Part shown: positions 8,492 through 16,638 of the stretch, piece after piece
Numbering within the stretch: position 1 is the stretch's first letter
Layout of the letters: each line of letters begins with the position of its first letter
Assembly: GCA_945893365.1 (NCBI GenBank)
Contig: CAMDED010000010.1
Span: forward strand, 21,416-85,415
Length of the DNA stretch: 64,000 nt
Origin: Candidatus Sulfopaludibacter sp. SbA3
GTDB lineage: Bacteria; Acidobacteriota; Terriglobia; Bryobacterales; Bryobacteraceae
Direction: 5' to 3'
Program-made: the position numbers and the translations under genes
Notes under the pieces: model-generated
What the model was told of the DNA's origin: nothing
The model's input: only the letters and a program-made list of their open reading frames with translations
The model's database searches: none

Positions 8492-9165
8492 CAGGACAGT
8501 CCGACAAGGCCCTTCTTGACGGCGAAGAGAACCAGCTCCGCGGTGCGATGGATGTTAAGCGCTTCCATCAGGTTCGCCCTGTGAACGGAAACCGTGTTTA
8601 CGCTCAGGCCGAGAAGCCAGGCGATTTCCTTGTTGGATTTGCCTTCCGCGATCATCCGCAGCACCTGCTTCTCCCGCTGCGTGAGACGCTCAAAACCATC
8701 GGTGGGCGCGGGACCTTCACGGAGTCCGGGTCCGCGATACTCGCGGCCCGCCGCAACCGCCTTGACGGCCGCGGTGAGATCCAACTCAATCGCGTTCTTT
8801 AACAGATAGCCTCTCGCGCCGGCCTGGAATGCGTTGCGCACATAGTTGTCCTCGGCATGCATGCTGAGGATCAGGATAGCCGTATTCGGCAGCTTCTTGA
8901 GTATTTCAACGCTCGCCTGTACGCCGTCGAGATCGGGCATGGCTAAGTCCATTACGATCACGGCGGGTTCAAGCCTCAGCGCCAGTTCGAGGGCCTCGCG
9001 GCCGTTGCCGGCTTCGCCCACGACGCGAAGTTCGGGATCGTCGTCGAGGATGCGGCGGAACCCTGTGCGGACCAGGCGGTGATCGTCGGCGAGCAAAACC
9101 GTGATCCCGGGTTTCACCGCGATCTCGAGCTTCGGACCTTCCGATTTCGTCGGGTCCTGTTTCAA
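8491..9165 (-). CDS. NarL/LuxR-type response regulator
   Basis: A 224-aa two-component regulator. The receiver domain (about 22-140) has the acidic pair DD at 27-28, the phospho-acceptor D73 in IVMDLAMPDLDG and the conserved Lys in GYLLKNA. The LuxR-type helix-turn-helix is at about 157-215 (LTQREKQVLRMIAEGKSNKE and SVNTVSVHRANLMEAL). It starts at TTG 9165, which overlaps the kinase stop (TTGA), so the pair is coupled. About 20 extra residues precede the receiver. Targets are unknown; the immediately following CRTAC1 gene is part of the same operon. Confidence 0.92.
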   Translation of the reverse strand: MKQDPTKSEGPKLEIAVKPGITVLLADDHRLVRTGFRRILDDDPELRVVGEAGNGREALELALRLEPAVIVMDLAMPDLDGVQASVEILKKLPNTAILILSMHAEDNYVRNAFQAGARGYLLKNAIELDLTAAVKAVAAGREYRGPGLREGPAPTDGFERLTQREKQVLRMIAEGKSNKEIAWLLGLSVNTVSVHRANLMEALNIHRTAELVLFAVKKGLVGLS

Positions 9166-10505
9166 AGCGCGGCTGCCTTTTCCGAAAGTGGAACGTCGAG
9201 CGTAACCAGCGTCCCCCCTTCCGGAGGCCGGGAGAAAATCACCGAACCGCGCAGAATCTCAGCGCGCTCACGCATGGCGATCAAGCCGATGCCGGAGACC
9301 GGACCGGGACGGAATCCGACGCCGCGGTCCTCGACTTCCATAAGCAGGCGCCCGCCGCCCATGCAGACGCGCACCGATGCTTCCGCCGATCCTGAGTGCC
9401 GGGCCACGTTGTTTAGAGCCTCCTGAAGAATCCGGTACACGTGAATTGCCGTCTCGTCGCCGGCGAAGGGACCACCGCCCCGCTTCTCATATCGTATAAC
9501 GATGCCCGTCTGTTTGCCGAATTGCTGCACGTACCATTCGAGAGTTTTTTCAAGACCGTAGTCGTCGAGCATGGCGGGATGAAAAATCTGAGACAGGCTC
9601 CGCATCTTGTCGAGCGTCTCCTGGGCGATGGCGTGCACTTCAGCCAGGTCGGCGCAAAAGGGGGAGTTCGGGGGCAAGCCACGGCGCTCGGCCCGGCTGA
9701 GCATGGCTCCTACCGCCGTGAGGATTTGACCGAACTCGTCGTGCAATTCGCGCGAGACGGAGTGCAGGATCTCCTCCTGAACCGTGATCAGCTTGCGCGC
9801 CAGGATGCGATGCTGATCGGACAGGCCTGCAATTCGTTCGAAGATCCGGCGGTTGGCCTGAATGAGATAGAGGCTGGTTGCGGAGATGGCCGCCAGCATG
9901 GCTGCGATAAAGACGTAGACGTTTCGCTCGACGCGGTCGTATATTCGCTGAATCTCTATAACGGCTTGCTGCTCGGCTTCGTTGTTCAGGACGAGCAAGC
10001 GCGCAACGGTCGAGGTAAGAGCGGCCTGCTGGGCTTCGAGCGACGTGCGGATGAGGCGGCGCGCGGCTTCTTCGCGGCCTTCGCGAGCCATGTCGAACAT
10101 CCGGTCGGTGGAACTCCAGAACTGGAAAAGCGCATCCGCGAGGCGGCGCTCGCGCTCCGGGTCCTGCCCCGCCGTCTGCCCGGAAGCCGCGAGTTGATTC
10201 TCGATGCGCAGTGCGTCCTCCAAATCGAAGCGAATGCGGTCGAACTGGCCTTTCCAGGCGACCAGGGGATAGGGCTCGCCGCCTTCCACCATGTCCCGCA
10301 TGGCGAGCGCAAGGGAATGCAAATTGTTCTGGATTCGCAGCAACTGGAGCGAATCCTTGCGGTTTCGCTCGACCGTTTCCGCTTGCAGGGCCCGGACCCC
10401 GTTGATCTGGTGCAACGCATACCAGGAAAAGACCGCGACCAGGATCAGCGTGATGGCGAATCCGATCAACAGCCGGCCGGTAGGGGAGTTCGGGCGCATG
10501 TGCAT
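9162..10505 (-). CDS. Sensor histidine kinase, NarX/DegS-like (HisKA_3)
   Basis: A membrane kinase that phosphorylates the regulator encoded just downstream. Transmembrane helices lie at about residues 11-31 and 195-215, flanking a helical extracytoplasmic sensor of about 160 residues that resembles four-helix chemoreceptor-like sensors. The dimerisation segment carries the phospho-acceptor H255 (SRELHDEFGQILTAVGAM). The ATPase domain shows N-box ALNNVARHS, DRGVGFRP and GIGLIAMRERAE. No HAMP is evident; the second helix runs into a coiled linker. The ligand is unknown. The gene is first in a three-gene overlapping operon. Confidence 0.9.
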   Translation of the reverse strand: MHMRPNSPTGRLLIGFAITLILVAVFSWYALHQINGVRALQAETVERNRKDSLQLLRIQNNLHSLALAMRDMVEGGEPYPLVAWKGQFDRIRFDLEDALRIENQLAASGQTAGQDPERERRLADALFQFWSSTDRMFDMAREGREEAARRLIRTSLEAQQAALTSTVARLLVLNNEAEQQAVIEIQRIYDRVERNVYVFIAAMLAAISATSLYLIQANRRIFERIAGLSDQHRILARKLITVQEEILHSVSRELHDEFGQILTAVGAMLSRAERRGLPPNSPFCADLAEVHAIAQETLDKMRSLSQIFHPAMLDDYGLEKTLEWYVQQFGKQTGIVIRYEKRGGGPFAGDETAIHVYRILQEALNNVARHSGSAEASVRVCMGGGRLLMEVEDRGVGFRPGPVSGIGLIAMRERAEILRGSVIFSRPPEGGTLVTLDVPLSEKAAAL

Positions 10506-10689
10506 TCGCTGAAGGCGAGCGGCTGCAACTCATTATAGCCGCGCGAGCCTGCTTTACCGGCGCCGCTGCCGGGCAAGCGCCGATCGCAACGGTTCTCAGA
10601 CTGAGGCTCCACCGCCAAAGCCGGAAGCATCGGCAACCCCTATACTTGAATGGCGGCTCCTGCCCCTCATCTCGGACGCCCTTCTCGGG

Positions 10690-10867
10690 ATTTCCAATCC
10701 AGGAACGATTGTGAAACCGATCGCCCAAACCCCTTCACCGCGTGAATCATACCGAACGCCATGGGTCTGCCGAGGCATTCGGCTCGTAGCCTTCCTTTCC
10801 TCAGTTTTTTCTCCGCTTTGCCGAATGCCGTCTCTGCCGCGAAGCCAAGAAGCAGGAAAAAGGATCT
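10690..10867 (+). pseudogene. Degenerate duplicate of the 5' part of the HIT-like gene
   Basis: This stretch aligns with 11470-11697, the promoter region and first codons of the HIT-like gene. Shared blocks include CGATCGCCCAAACCCC, ATGGGTCTGCCG and CTCTGCCGCGA. It carries about 54 fewer bases in the middle (after GCTTTGCCG.ATG) and an early stop (GGCTCGTAGCC), so it cannot encode the protein. It forms the left arm of a direct repeat that brackets the toxin-antitoxin pair. The 180 bases between it and the kinase start hold no gene. Confidence 0.8.
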
Positions 10868-10909
10868 GATAGCATTAGTTAAAGATGCTTTTGAGATGCG
10901 AGGGACGCC

Positions 10910-11200
10910 ATGGTCAATTTGAGTCGGGACATTCACCCGCTCACCGACTTCAAGCGAAACACGGACGACTTCATGAACCGGATGAAGAAAACCCGGAGGC
11001 CCGTCGTTCTTACCGTGAATGACAAAGCCGAACTCGTGGTCCAGGACGCGGAGAGCTACCAGCAAGTTCTCGACCGGCTTGAGCGGTTCGAGGCTGTGGA
11101 GGCGATTCGGCTCGGCATCGCGGCTGCGGAGGAAGGCCGGGTCAAGCCCGCGCGGCAGGCGCTAGCCGAACTTCAGGACAAGCTTGGCATTTCAGGTTGA
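10910..11200 (+). CDS. Phd/YefM-type antitoxin
   Basis: A 96-aa type II antitoxin. The N-terminal Phd/YefM DNA-binding fold is visible in LSRDIHPLTDFKRNTDDFMN and the strand RPVVLTVNDKAELVVQDAES; the C-terminal part is helical (YQQVLDRLERFEAVEAIRLG) and should wrap the toxin. It should repress its own promoter and neutralise the toxin encoded next, whose start overlaps its last 17 bases. The pair lies between two copies of a neighbouring gene segment, which suggests it arrived with a duplication. The family assignment is good; activity is untested because the partner is abnormal. Confidence 0.88.
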   Translation: MVNLSRDIHPLTDFKRNTDDFMNRMKKTRRPVVLTVNDKAELVVQDAESYQQVLDRLERFEAVEAIRLGIAAAEEGRVKPARQALAELQDKLGISG

Positions 11201-11399
11201 TATCACGGAACCGGCGCTGGCCGATGCAGAGGACTATGTTCGGTTCATCCGTCATGTGAGACAGGAACCTGAAATCCGCCATCTGATTTATTTCTCCCAT
11301 CGGATCATTTTTCGAGTTGAGCGCGAGAAGAGGCGCGTTGTCATCCACTGCGTCCATCACACCTCCAGACAGGGTCTTGCTGAAGGCGACCTTCCTTAG
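11184..11399 (+). CDS. Shortened RelE/ParE-type toxin, probably inactive
   Basis: A 71-aa protein with a recognisable ParE/RelE start (FQVDITEPALADAEDYVRFI) and end (IRHLIYFSHRIIFRVEREKR then VVIHCVHHTSR). Family members are about 95-105 aa. The helical hairpin normally between these parts (about 25-30 residues covering the aa.rw...L segment) is missing, with the joint at RHVRQEP near residue 25-30. The reading frame is intact, so this is an internal in-frame deletion rather than a frameshift. ParE poisons gyrase and RelE cuts mRNA; which type this was cannot be told. Start overlaps the antitoxin. Confidence 0.7.
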   Translation: MAFQVDITEPALADAEDYVRFIRHVRQEPEIRHLIYFSHRIIFRVEREKRRVVIHCVHHTSRQGLAEGDLP

Positions 11400-11529
11400 C
11401 GCCCTTGGTCGATGGGTCAATCGGGAAAATGTCGACGGACAGAACAGAACTGCGAGACAATCGGCACTTTTCAATCCAAGAACGCTCGCGAAACCGCGAT
11501 CGCCCAAACCCCGCGGCGCGTGAATTATA

Positions 11530-12093
11530 ATGAACACTATGGGTCTGCCGGGGATTCGGCTCGCCGCCTTCCTATTCCTTTCCTTCCTGCCCGCTTTGCC
11601 GGATGTCCGGCAGTGTGCGTGCGATCCCGCCCGCCCGGAAACCATGGAAGCGCGCGAATGCGGTCTCTGCCGCGAGGCCGAGAAGCAAGAAAAAGATCAA
11701 CCCGTCTTCTTCCTGAAGGATATAAACCCTCGTAAGCCGAACCGGTGGCTCGCCCTTCCCAGGGTGCATGGCAAGGTGCAGCACAGCCTGCATCTGGCTT
11801 CACCAGCGGAGCGGAAACGGCTCTGGACCGCCGCCGTCGCCAAGGCTCGCGAGCTGTGGGGCGACGAATGGGGCCTGGCCATGAACGGCGACGAGTCGCG
11901 AACTCAGTGTCACGCTCATATCCATATCGGCAAACTGCTTAAGGGCGTCGAAACGGCGAATTTCGTTGTTGTCCGCGGTCCTGAGCAAATTCCCGCGCCG
12001 ACCGAGGGTAGCGGCATTTGGGTTCATCCCGAGGGCGCGCGCCTGCACGTCCATACGGCGGAGCAGATTACGGAAACGGTGCTGTTACGCTAA
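11530..12093 (+). CDS. Secreted HIT-like protein, CDP-diacylglycerol pyrophosphatase-type
   Basis: A 187-aa protein with an N-terminal hydrophobic signal (GIRLAAFLFLSFLPALP) and a core carrying SRTQCHAHIHIGKLLKGVE at about residues 122-140, a histidine triad-like HxHxH motif as in HIT hydrolases and the Cdh (CDP-diacylglycerol pyrophosphatase) family. An upstream NRWLALPRVHGKVQHSLH segment also fits Cdh-like proteins. It probably cleaves a nucleotide-containing pyrophosphate outside the cytoplasm; substrate uncertain. A cluster CDPARPETMEARECGLC near the mature N-terminus could bind metal or form a disulfide. The start may be ATG 11530 or 11539. Its 5' region is duplicated on the other side of the toxin-antitoxin pair. 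Confidence 0.65.
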   Translation: MNTMGLPGIRLAAFLFLSFLPALPDVRQCACDPARPETMEARECGLCREAEKQEKDQPVFFLKDINPRKPNRWLALPRVHGKVQHSLHLASPAERKRLWTAAVAKARELWGDEWGLAMNGDESRTQCHAHIHIGKLLKGVETANFVVVRGPEQIPAPTEGSGIWVHPEGARLHVHTAEQITETVLLR

Positions 12094-12135
12094 GATCGCT
12101 ACGTTAGGGTTCGCACAATAAGGAAAGTCAAAGCC

Positions 12136-13671
12136 ATGCTGCTCGATATCGCAAAGCTTCCCACAGCGGAGAATTCCGCCATTCACCTCCATCCGTCCGA
12201 CAACATCGCTGTTGCGCGCGTACCGCTCGCCGCCGGCGACGAGCTTCGCATCGATGGCACTGCCGTCACCGTCCGGAACGCGGTCCCGGCGGGACATAAA
12301 ATCGCCGTGGCCAATATTGCGGCAGGCGAGACGGTACACCGCTACGGCCAGTCCATCGGGAGGACCAAGCGAGCGATTGCGGCCGGTGAGCACGTGCACA
12401 CGCACAACCTGTCGTTCGAGGAGCTGCAATTCGCATACGAGTACCCCACCGGTGAAATCGCTTTTCCGCCAGCTCCAGCCTACATGCCGACGTTCATGGG
12501 CTATCCTCGTGAAGACGGCAGGGCCGGCACGCGCAATTATGTCGCCGTGGTGGCCGCGAGCAATTGCGCCGCGCATACCGCCGAGCTGATCGCCTCGAGC
12601 TTCACGCGGGAGGAAATGCCCGCGAACATCGACGGCGTCGTCGCCTTCCCTCACGGGGAAGGCTGCGGGCACTCGATCGGACCCGATACCGAACAATTGC
12701 GCCGGACGCTCGCCGGCGTGCTGTCCCACCCCAACGTCTGCGCCGCCATCATTCTCGGCCTTGGGTGCGAGGTTAATCAGATCGATCACTACCTGGGGCC
12801 GAACGCGCCGCGCACCAGCCGCCTGGTTGGCATGACGCTGCAGGAAAGCGGCGGAACTCGCGCCACGGTCGAAGCCGCGCGGCGCAACATCTTCGGACTC
12901 ATGGAGCAGGCCGCATCCGAAAAGCGCGTTCCCGTTCCCGCGTCCAAAATCATTCTCGGCCTGAATTGTGGAGGGTCCGATTCCTTTTCGGGCATTACGG
13001 CGAATCCCGCGCTCGGCGTCTGCTCCGACATGCTTGCGGATCTCGGCGCAAGCGCAGTGCTTGCCGAAACCACCGAGATCTTCGGAGCCGAACACCTTCT
13101 GGTCAAGCGCGCCCGCAATCGCGAAGTAGCCGACAGGCTCCTCGGTTTCGTCAAATGGTACAAGGAATACCTGGTGCGGATGGGCGGCAGCTTCGACGAC
13201 AACCCTTCTCCGGGCAACAAGGAGGGCGGTCTTTCGAACATTCTCGAGAAGTCTCTCGGCGCCGTCGCCAAAGCGGGCACTTCGCCGTTAACCGCCGCCA
13301 TCGATTACGGGGAACGCGTCGTGACTCCCGGTTTCGTGTTCATGAACACGCCCGGCTACGATCCGGTCTCGCTCACCGGCCTCGCCGCCGGCGGCTGCAA
13401 TCTCATTTGCTTCACGACGGGCCGCGGCAGCGCCATCGGTTTCCCGTCCATTCCGGTGGTCAAGATTGCAACCAATTCGCACACCTACAAGCGCATGCGG
13501 GACAACATGGACGTGAACGCGGGCGCCATCGCCGACGGGGAACGGTCCATCCCGGAAGTTGGAAAGGAAATCTTCGACCTGCTTCTTCGCGTCGCCTCCG
13601 GAGAGAAGACCTGCGCGGAACGGCTCGGCCATCAGGAATTCGTGCCGTGGCGAATCGGCCCCGTGATGTAA
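12136..13671 (+). CDS. UxaA-type altronate/galactarate dehydratase family protein
   Basis: A 511-aa hydro-lyase. An N-terminal SAF domain (about 15-90, IAVARVPLAAGDELRI and GQSIGRTKRAIAAGEHVHTH) precedes the large UxaA/GarD catalytic region with GYPREDGRAGTRNY, EGCGHSIGPDT, LGLNCGGSDSFSGITANPA and the metal-site-like CFTTGRGSAIGFPSIPVVKI. The family dehydrates sugar acids such as D-altronate to 2-keto-3-deoxy acids using iron. Full length for a fused SAF-UxaA protein. No other hexuronate gene adjoins it, so the precise sugar acid is open. Confidence 0.88.
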   Translation: MLLDIAKLPTAENSAIHLHPSDNIAVARVPLAAGDELRIDGTAVTVRNAVPAGHKIAVANIAAGETVHRYGQSIGRTKRAIAAGEHVHTHNLSFEELQFAYEYPTGEIAFPPAPAYMPTFMGYPREDGRAGTRNYVAVVAASNCAAHTAELIASSFTREEMPANIDGVVAFPHGEGCGHSIGPDTEQLRRTLAGVLSHPNVCAAIILGLGCEVNQIDHYLGPNAPRTSRLVGMTLQESGGTRATVEAARRNIFGLMEQAASEKRVPVPASKIILGLNCGGSDSFSGITANPALGVCSDMLADLGASAVLAETTEIFGAEHLLVKRARNREVADRLLGFVKWYKEYLVRMGGSFDDNPSPGNKEGGLSNILEKSLGAVAKAGTSPLTAAIDYGERVVTPGFVFMNTPGYDPVSLTGLAAGGCNLICFTTGRGSAIGFPSIPVVKIATNSHTYKRMRDNMDVNAGAIADGERSIPEVGKEIFDLLLRVASGEKTCAERLGHQEFVPWRIGPVM

Positions 13672-13727
13672 AGCCAAGGTATGCGAAACGCCGTTACGCA
13701 CAGCCTCGTCATGTAAAGGCAGCGATC

Positions 13728-14645
13728 ATGTCTCGACTTTCAAAAACGCTTGTTTTCGCCGCGCTGTGCGCCGCCGCTTCGGCCCAGACGAAGAAGCCGT
13801 CCGCGCTCGACAAGGCTTCGCTTGAGGCCTACGTGCGGCACCTTTTCGTCTGGGGACCGCAGATCAAAGTCGACATAAAGGATCCCGTCCCGTCCGCGCT
13901 TGCCGGCCTGATGGAGGTGCGTCTCCGCGCCTCGTCCGGCGCCGCAAGCCAGGACGAGTTGTTCTACGTTTCAAGGGACGGCCGGCACTTTGTGCGCGGC
14001 GCGATTTTCAACGTCGCGCAAAATCCGTTCAAAGCCGATATCGAAAAGCTGAAAACTCAATCTCAGCCGAGCATCGGCACGCCGGGCGCGCCGGCCGTCG
14101 TCGTGGTCTTCAGCGATTTTCAATGCAGCTATTGCAGGGAAGAGGCGAAGATGCTTCGTGCGAACCTCATCAGCTCCTATCCGAAAGAGGTGCGCCTGTA
14201 CTTCAAGGATTTTCCGCTCGAGCAGATTCATCCCTGGGCCAAGCCGGCCGCGATGGCGGGCCGCTGCATCTTCAAACTCAACCCCGAGGCCTTCTGGGAC
14301 TACCACGATTGGATCTTCGAGCATCAGGCCGAAATCAAGCCGGAGAACCTAAAGGATAAGATTCTGGAATTCGCCAAGACGAAGACGATCGACGCCCTTC
14401 AGCTCTCGCGCTGCATCGACACGAAAGCCACCGAAGCGGAGGTGAACCAATCGATCGAAGAAGCGCGATCTCTAAACGTCGCCTCAACCCCCACGCTTTT
14501 CGTCAACGGGAGGCGGCTCGAAGGCCAGCGGAGTTGGCCGGACCTCCGCCGCGTGATCGATTTCGAGATCGAATACCAGAAGACCGCCAAGAACGCCGGC
14601 GAAGACTGTGGTTGCGCCGTGGAACTGCCATCCCTGGTTAAATAA
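13728..14645 (+). CDS. Exported DsbA/thioredoxin-fold oxidoreductase
   Basis: A 305-aa protein beginning MSRLSKTLVFAALCAAASAQ, a Sec signal peptide ending near AQ at 20. Residues 30-110 form an N-terminal domain as in DsbC/DsbG-like or fused DsbA proteins; the thioredoxin fold starts near 120 with VVVFSDFQCSYCREEA, giving the redox pair C133 and C136, and the cis-Pro loop is VASTPTLFVNG. It should form or shuffle disulfides in the periplasm. A C-terminal DCGCAVE adds two further cysteines. I start it at ATG 13728, the first in-frame ATG followed by a signal peptide; the open frame extends much further upstream through the preceding gene and is spurious there. Confidence 0.85.
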   Translation: MSRLSKTLVFAALCAAASAQTKKPSALDKASLEAYVRHLFVWGPQIKVDIKDPVPSALAGLMEVRLRASSGAASQDELFYVSRDGRHFVRGAIFNVAQNPFKADIEKLKTQSQPSIGTPGAPAVVVVFSDFQCSYCREEAKMLRANLISSYPKEVRLYFKDFPLEQIHPWAKPAAMAGRCIFKLNPEAFWDYHDWIFEHQAEIKPENLKDKILEFAKTKTIDALQLSRCIDTKATEAEVNQSIEEARSLNVASTPTLFVNGRRLEGQRSWPDLRRVIDFEIEYQKTAKNAGEDCGCAVELPSLVK

Positions 14646-14684
14646 GAGAACGGTCAAATAAGAGAACGGTTAAATAGGCTAACA

Positions 14685-16523
14685 ATGCGCATCTGGTTCG
14701 TACTCCTTTCCGCCCTCGCCGCGTTCGCGGCGACGGTCCCCACTCCCGCGCTCGATCCGCATCGTTTTCTCGAGGACGTCAAGTTTCTTGCGTCCGAGAA
14801 TATGAAAGGCCGCGCCACCGGAAGTCCCGAGTTGGAGAAAGCAGCCGCCTACATCGCGAAGCAGTTCAAGGCCGCGGGCCTCCACCCGATCGACGGGAAG
14901 AGTTTTTACCAGCCATTCTCCGTTACCACGAATGCGAAGCTGGGCCCTTCGAACCGCTTCGAGTACGTGGAGGCCGGCAAGACCTCGACGCTCAAGTTCG
15001 AAGAGGATTTTCTTCCATTCAACTTCTCCGCGCATGCCAAACTTACCGGAGGCGTAGTCTTTGCCGGCTACGGCATCACAGCAAAGGAATATAGCTACGA
15101 CGACTACGAAGGCCTCGACGTCAAGGACAAAATCGTCCTGATCCTCCGGCACGAGCCACAAGAATACGACGAAAAGAGCGTTTTTGCCGGTAAGGTCTAT
15201 ACCGAGCACGCTCAGTTCTCGAGCAAAGCCACCAACGCCAAGCAGCATGGCGCGCGAGGCGTGATCCTTATCAACGACCGCGCGAATCATCGCGGCGACA
15301 CCGACACGATGGAGAAATTCGGCCGCGCCGCCGGCCCCGGAGACGCCGGAATTCCCTTCGTTCAGATCAAAGCCGATACCGCCGAACGCTGGATCGCCGA
15401 AGCCGGCAGGAATCTCGAGGAAGTCCAGGCGGCAATCGACAAGGACCTTCGCCCTCAGTCCTTCCCTCTTCCAGCTTCCATTCAGATCCACGCCAATATC
15501 GACGTCGAACGCGCCGTGAGAACCGTGCACAATGTTGCCGGATACATTCCCGGCGAGACGAAGGAGTACATCGTCATCGGCGCGCACTACGATCACCTCG
15601 GGCTCGGCGAACAGTTTTCCATGGCGCCCTCGATGTCCGGAACCATTCACCCCGGAGCCGACGACAACGCATCCGGAGCCTCCGGCGTCATCGAGCTGGC
15701 GCGCTACCTGGCCCGCCAGCCGAAACAGAAACGCGGCATTTTGTTCATGACTTTCGCCGGCGAGGAGTTGGGCCTGCTCGGTTCGAGTTATTTCGTCAAT
15801 CACCCCACGTTTCCTCTCGATCAAGCCGCGGCCATGCTGAACATGGACATGATCGGCCGGATCCGCGACGGCAAGGTCTACGTGGGCGGCGTTGGCACGG
15901 GCGCGAGTTTCAGGTCGATGCTCGGGCCCATCATGGCCCGGCACGCGCTCAAGGTCGACTTCTCGGACACCACCGGCTACGGGTCGAGCGACCATACTTC
16001 CTTCACGACGCGCCAGGTCCCCGTGCTGTTCTTTTTCTCGGGCCTCCACGGCGACTACCACAAGCCGACCGATACCTGGGACAAGATCGACGCGCCCGAA
16101 TCCGCCAAGCTCCTGGGTTTTATCGCCGACATCGCACTGAACCTCACTTCCAGCGCGACGGAAAAGCCGCTCTTCGTGCGGGTCAAGCCTCCGGCGGGAG
16201 CGCATAACGCGAACGTAGCCGGTTCCTCCGCGGCTGGAACTTCAAGCGGCTCGGGCTATGGACCTTATTTCGGCAGCATCCCGGATTTCGGGGAAATCCC
16301 AAATGGGGTGAAGTTCGCCGATGTTCGCGAAGGATCGCCTGCCGCGATCGCCGGTCTCCGCGCCGGGGACATCATGACTGAGTTCGACTCAAAAAAGATC
16401 CAAAATCTCTACGACTTCACCTATGCCCTGCGGCAGAAAAAGCCGGGGGACGAAGTCGAAGTGAAAGTGATTCGCGGCTCCGAAACGATTACCGCAAAAG
16501 TGACGCTGACTCAAAGGAAATGA
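14685..16523 (+). CDS. Exported M28 family metallopeptidase with PA and PDZ domains
   Basis: A 612-aa zinc aminopeptidase-like enzyme. A signal peptide (MRIWFVLLSALAAFAA) is followed by an M28 N-terminal part, a protease-associated insert at about 110-240 (FAGYGITAKEYSYDDYEGLD, GARGVILINDRAN), then catalytic motifs IGAHYDHLGLG, HPGADDNASGASG, FAGEELGLLGS and NMDMIGR, which supply the two-zinc ligands and general base Glu. A C-terminal PDZ domain (about 525-610, VREGSPAAIAGLRAGDIMTE) may bind substrate or partner tails. It should degrade peptides outside the cytoplasm. The peptide transporter gene that follows fits a shared nutritional role. Confidence 0.9.
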   Translation: MRIWFVLLSALAAFAATVPTPALDPHRFLEDVKFLASENMKGRATGSPELEKAAAYIAKQFKAAGLHPIDGKSFYQPFSVTTNAKLGPSNRFEYVEAGKTSTLKFEEDFLPFNFSAHAKLTGGVVFAGYGITAKEYSYDDYEGLDVKDKIVLILRHEPQEYDEKSVFAGKVYTEHAQFSSKATNAKQHGARGVILINDRANHRGDTDTMEKFGRAAGPGDAGIPFVQIKADTAERWIAEAGRNLEEVQAAIDKDLRPQSFPLPASIQIHANIDVERAVRTVHNVAGYIPGETKEYIVIGAHYDHLGLGEQFSMAPSMSGTIHPGADDNASGASGVIELARYLARQPKQKRGILFMTFAGEELGLLGSSYFVNHPTFPLDQAAAMLNMDMIGRIRDGKVYVGGVGTGASFRSMLGPIMARHALKVDFSDTTGYGSSDHTSFTTRQVPVLFFFSGLHGDYHKPTDTWDKIDAPESAKLLGFIADIALNLTSSATEKPLFVRVKPPAGAHNANVAGSSAAGTSSGSGYGPYFGSIPDFGEIPNGVKFADVREGSPAAIAGLRAGDIMTEFDSKKIQNLYDFTYALRQKKPGDEVEVKVIRGSETITAKVTLTQRK

Positions 16524-16638
16524 CGTCCACCGCGGCAACTCGGGCGCGCGAGGGCCTCACCTGCCCGTCTCTCCCAACGAACCTGGCCGTCTCCTCGCGG
16601 TGCTTCGAAGCCTGATCCGGTAAGCCGGTTTCCCCTGA

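Noticed and set aside
12966..13727. Upstream extension of the DsbA-like reading frame
   Set aside because: It overlaps the well-supported UxaA-type gene in another frame, and a signal peptide begins at 13728.
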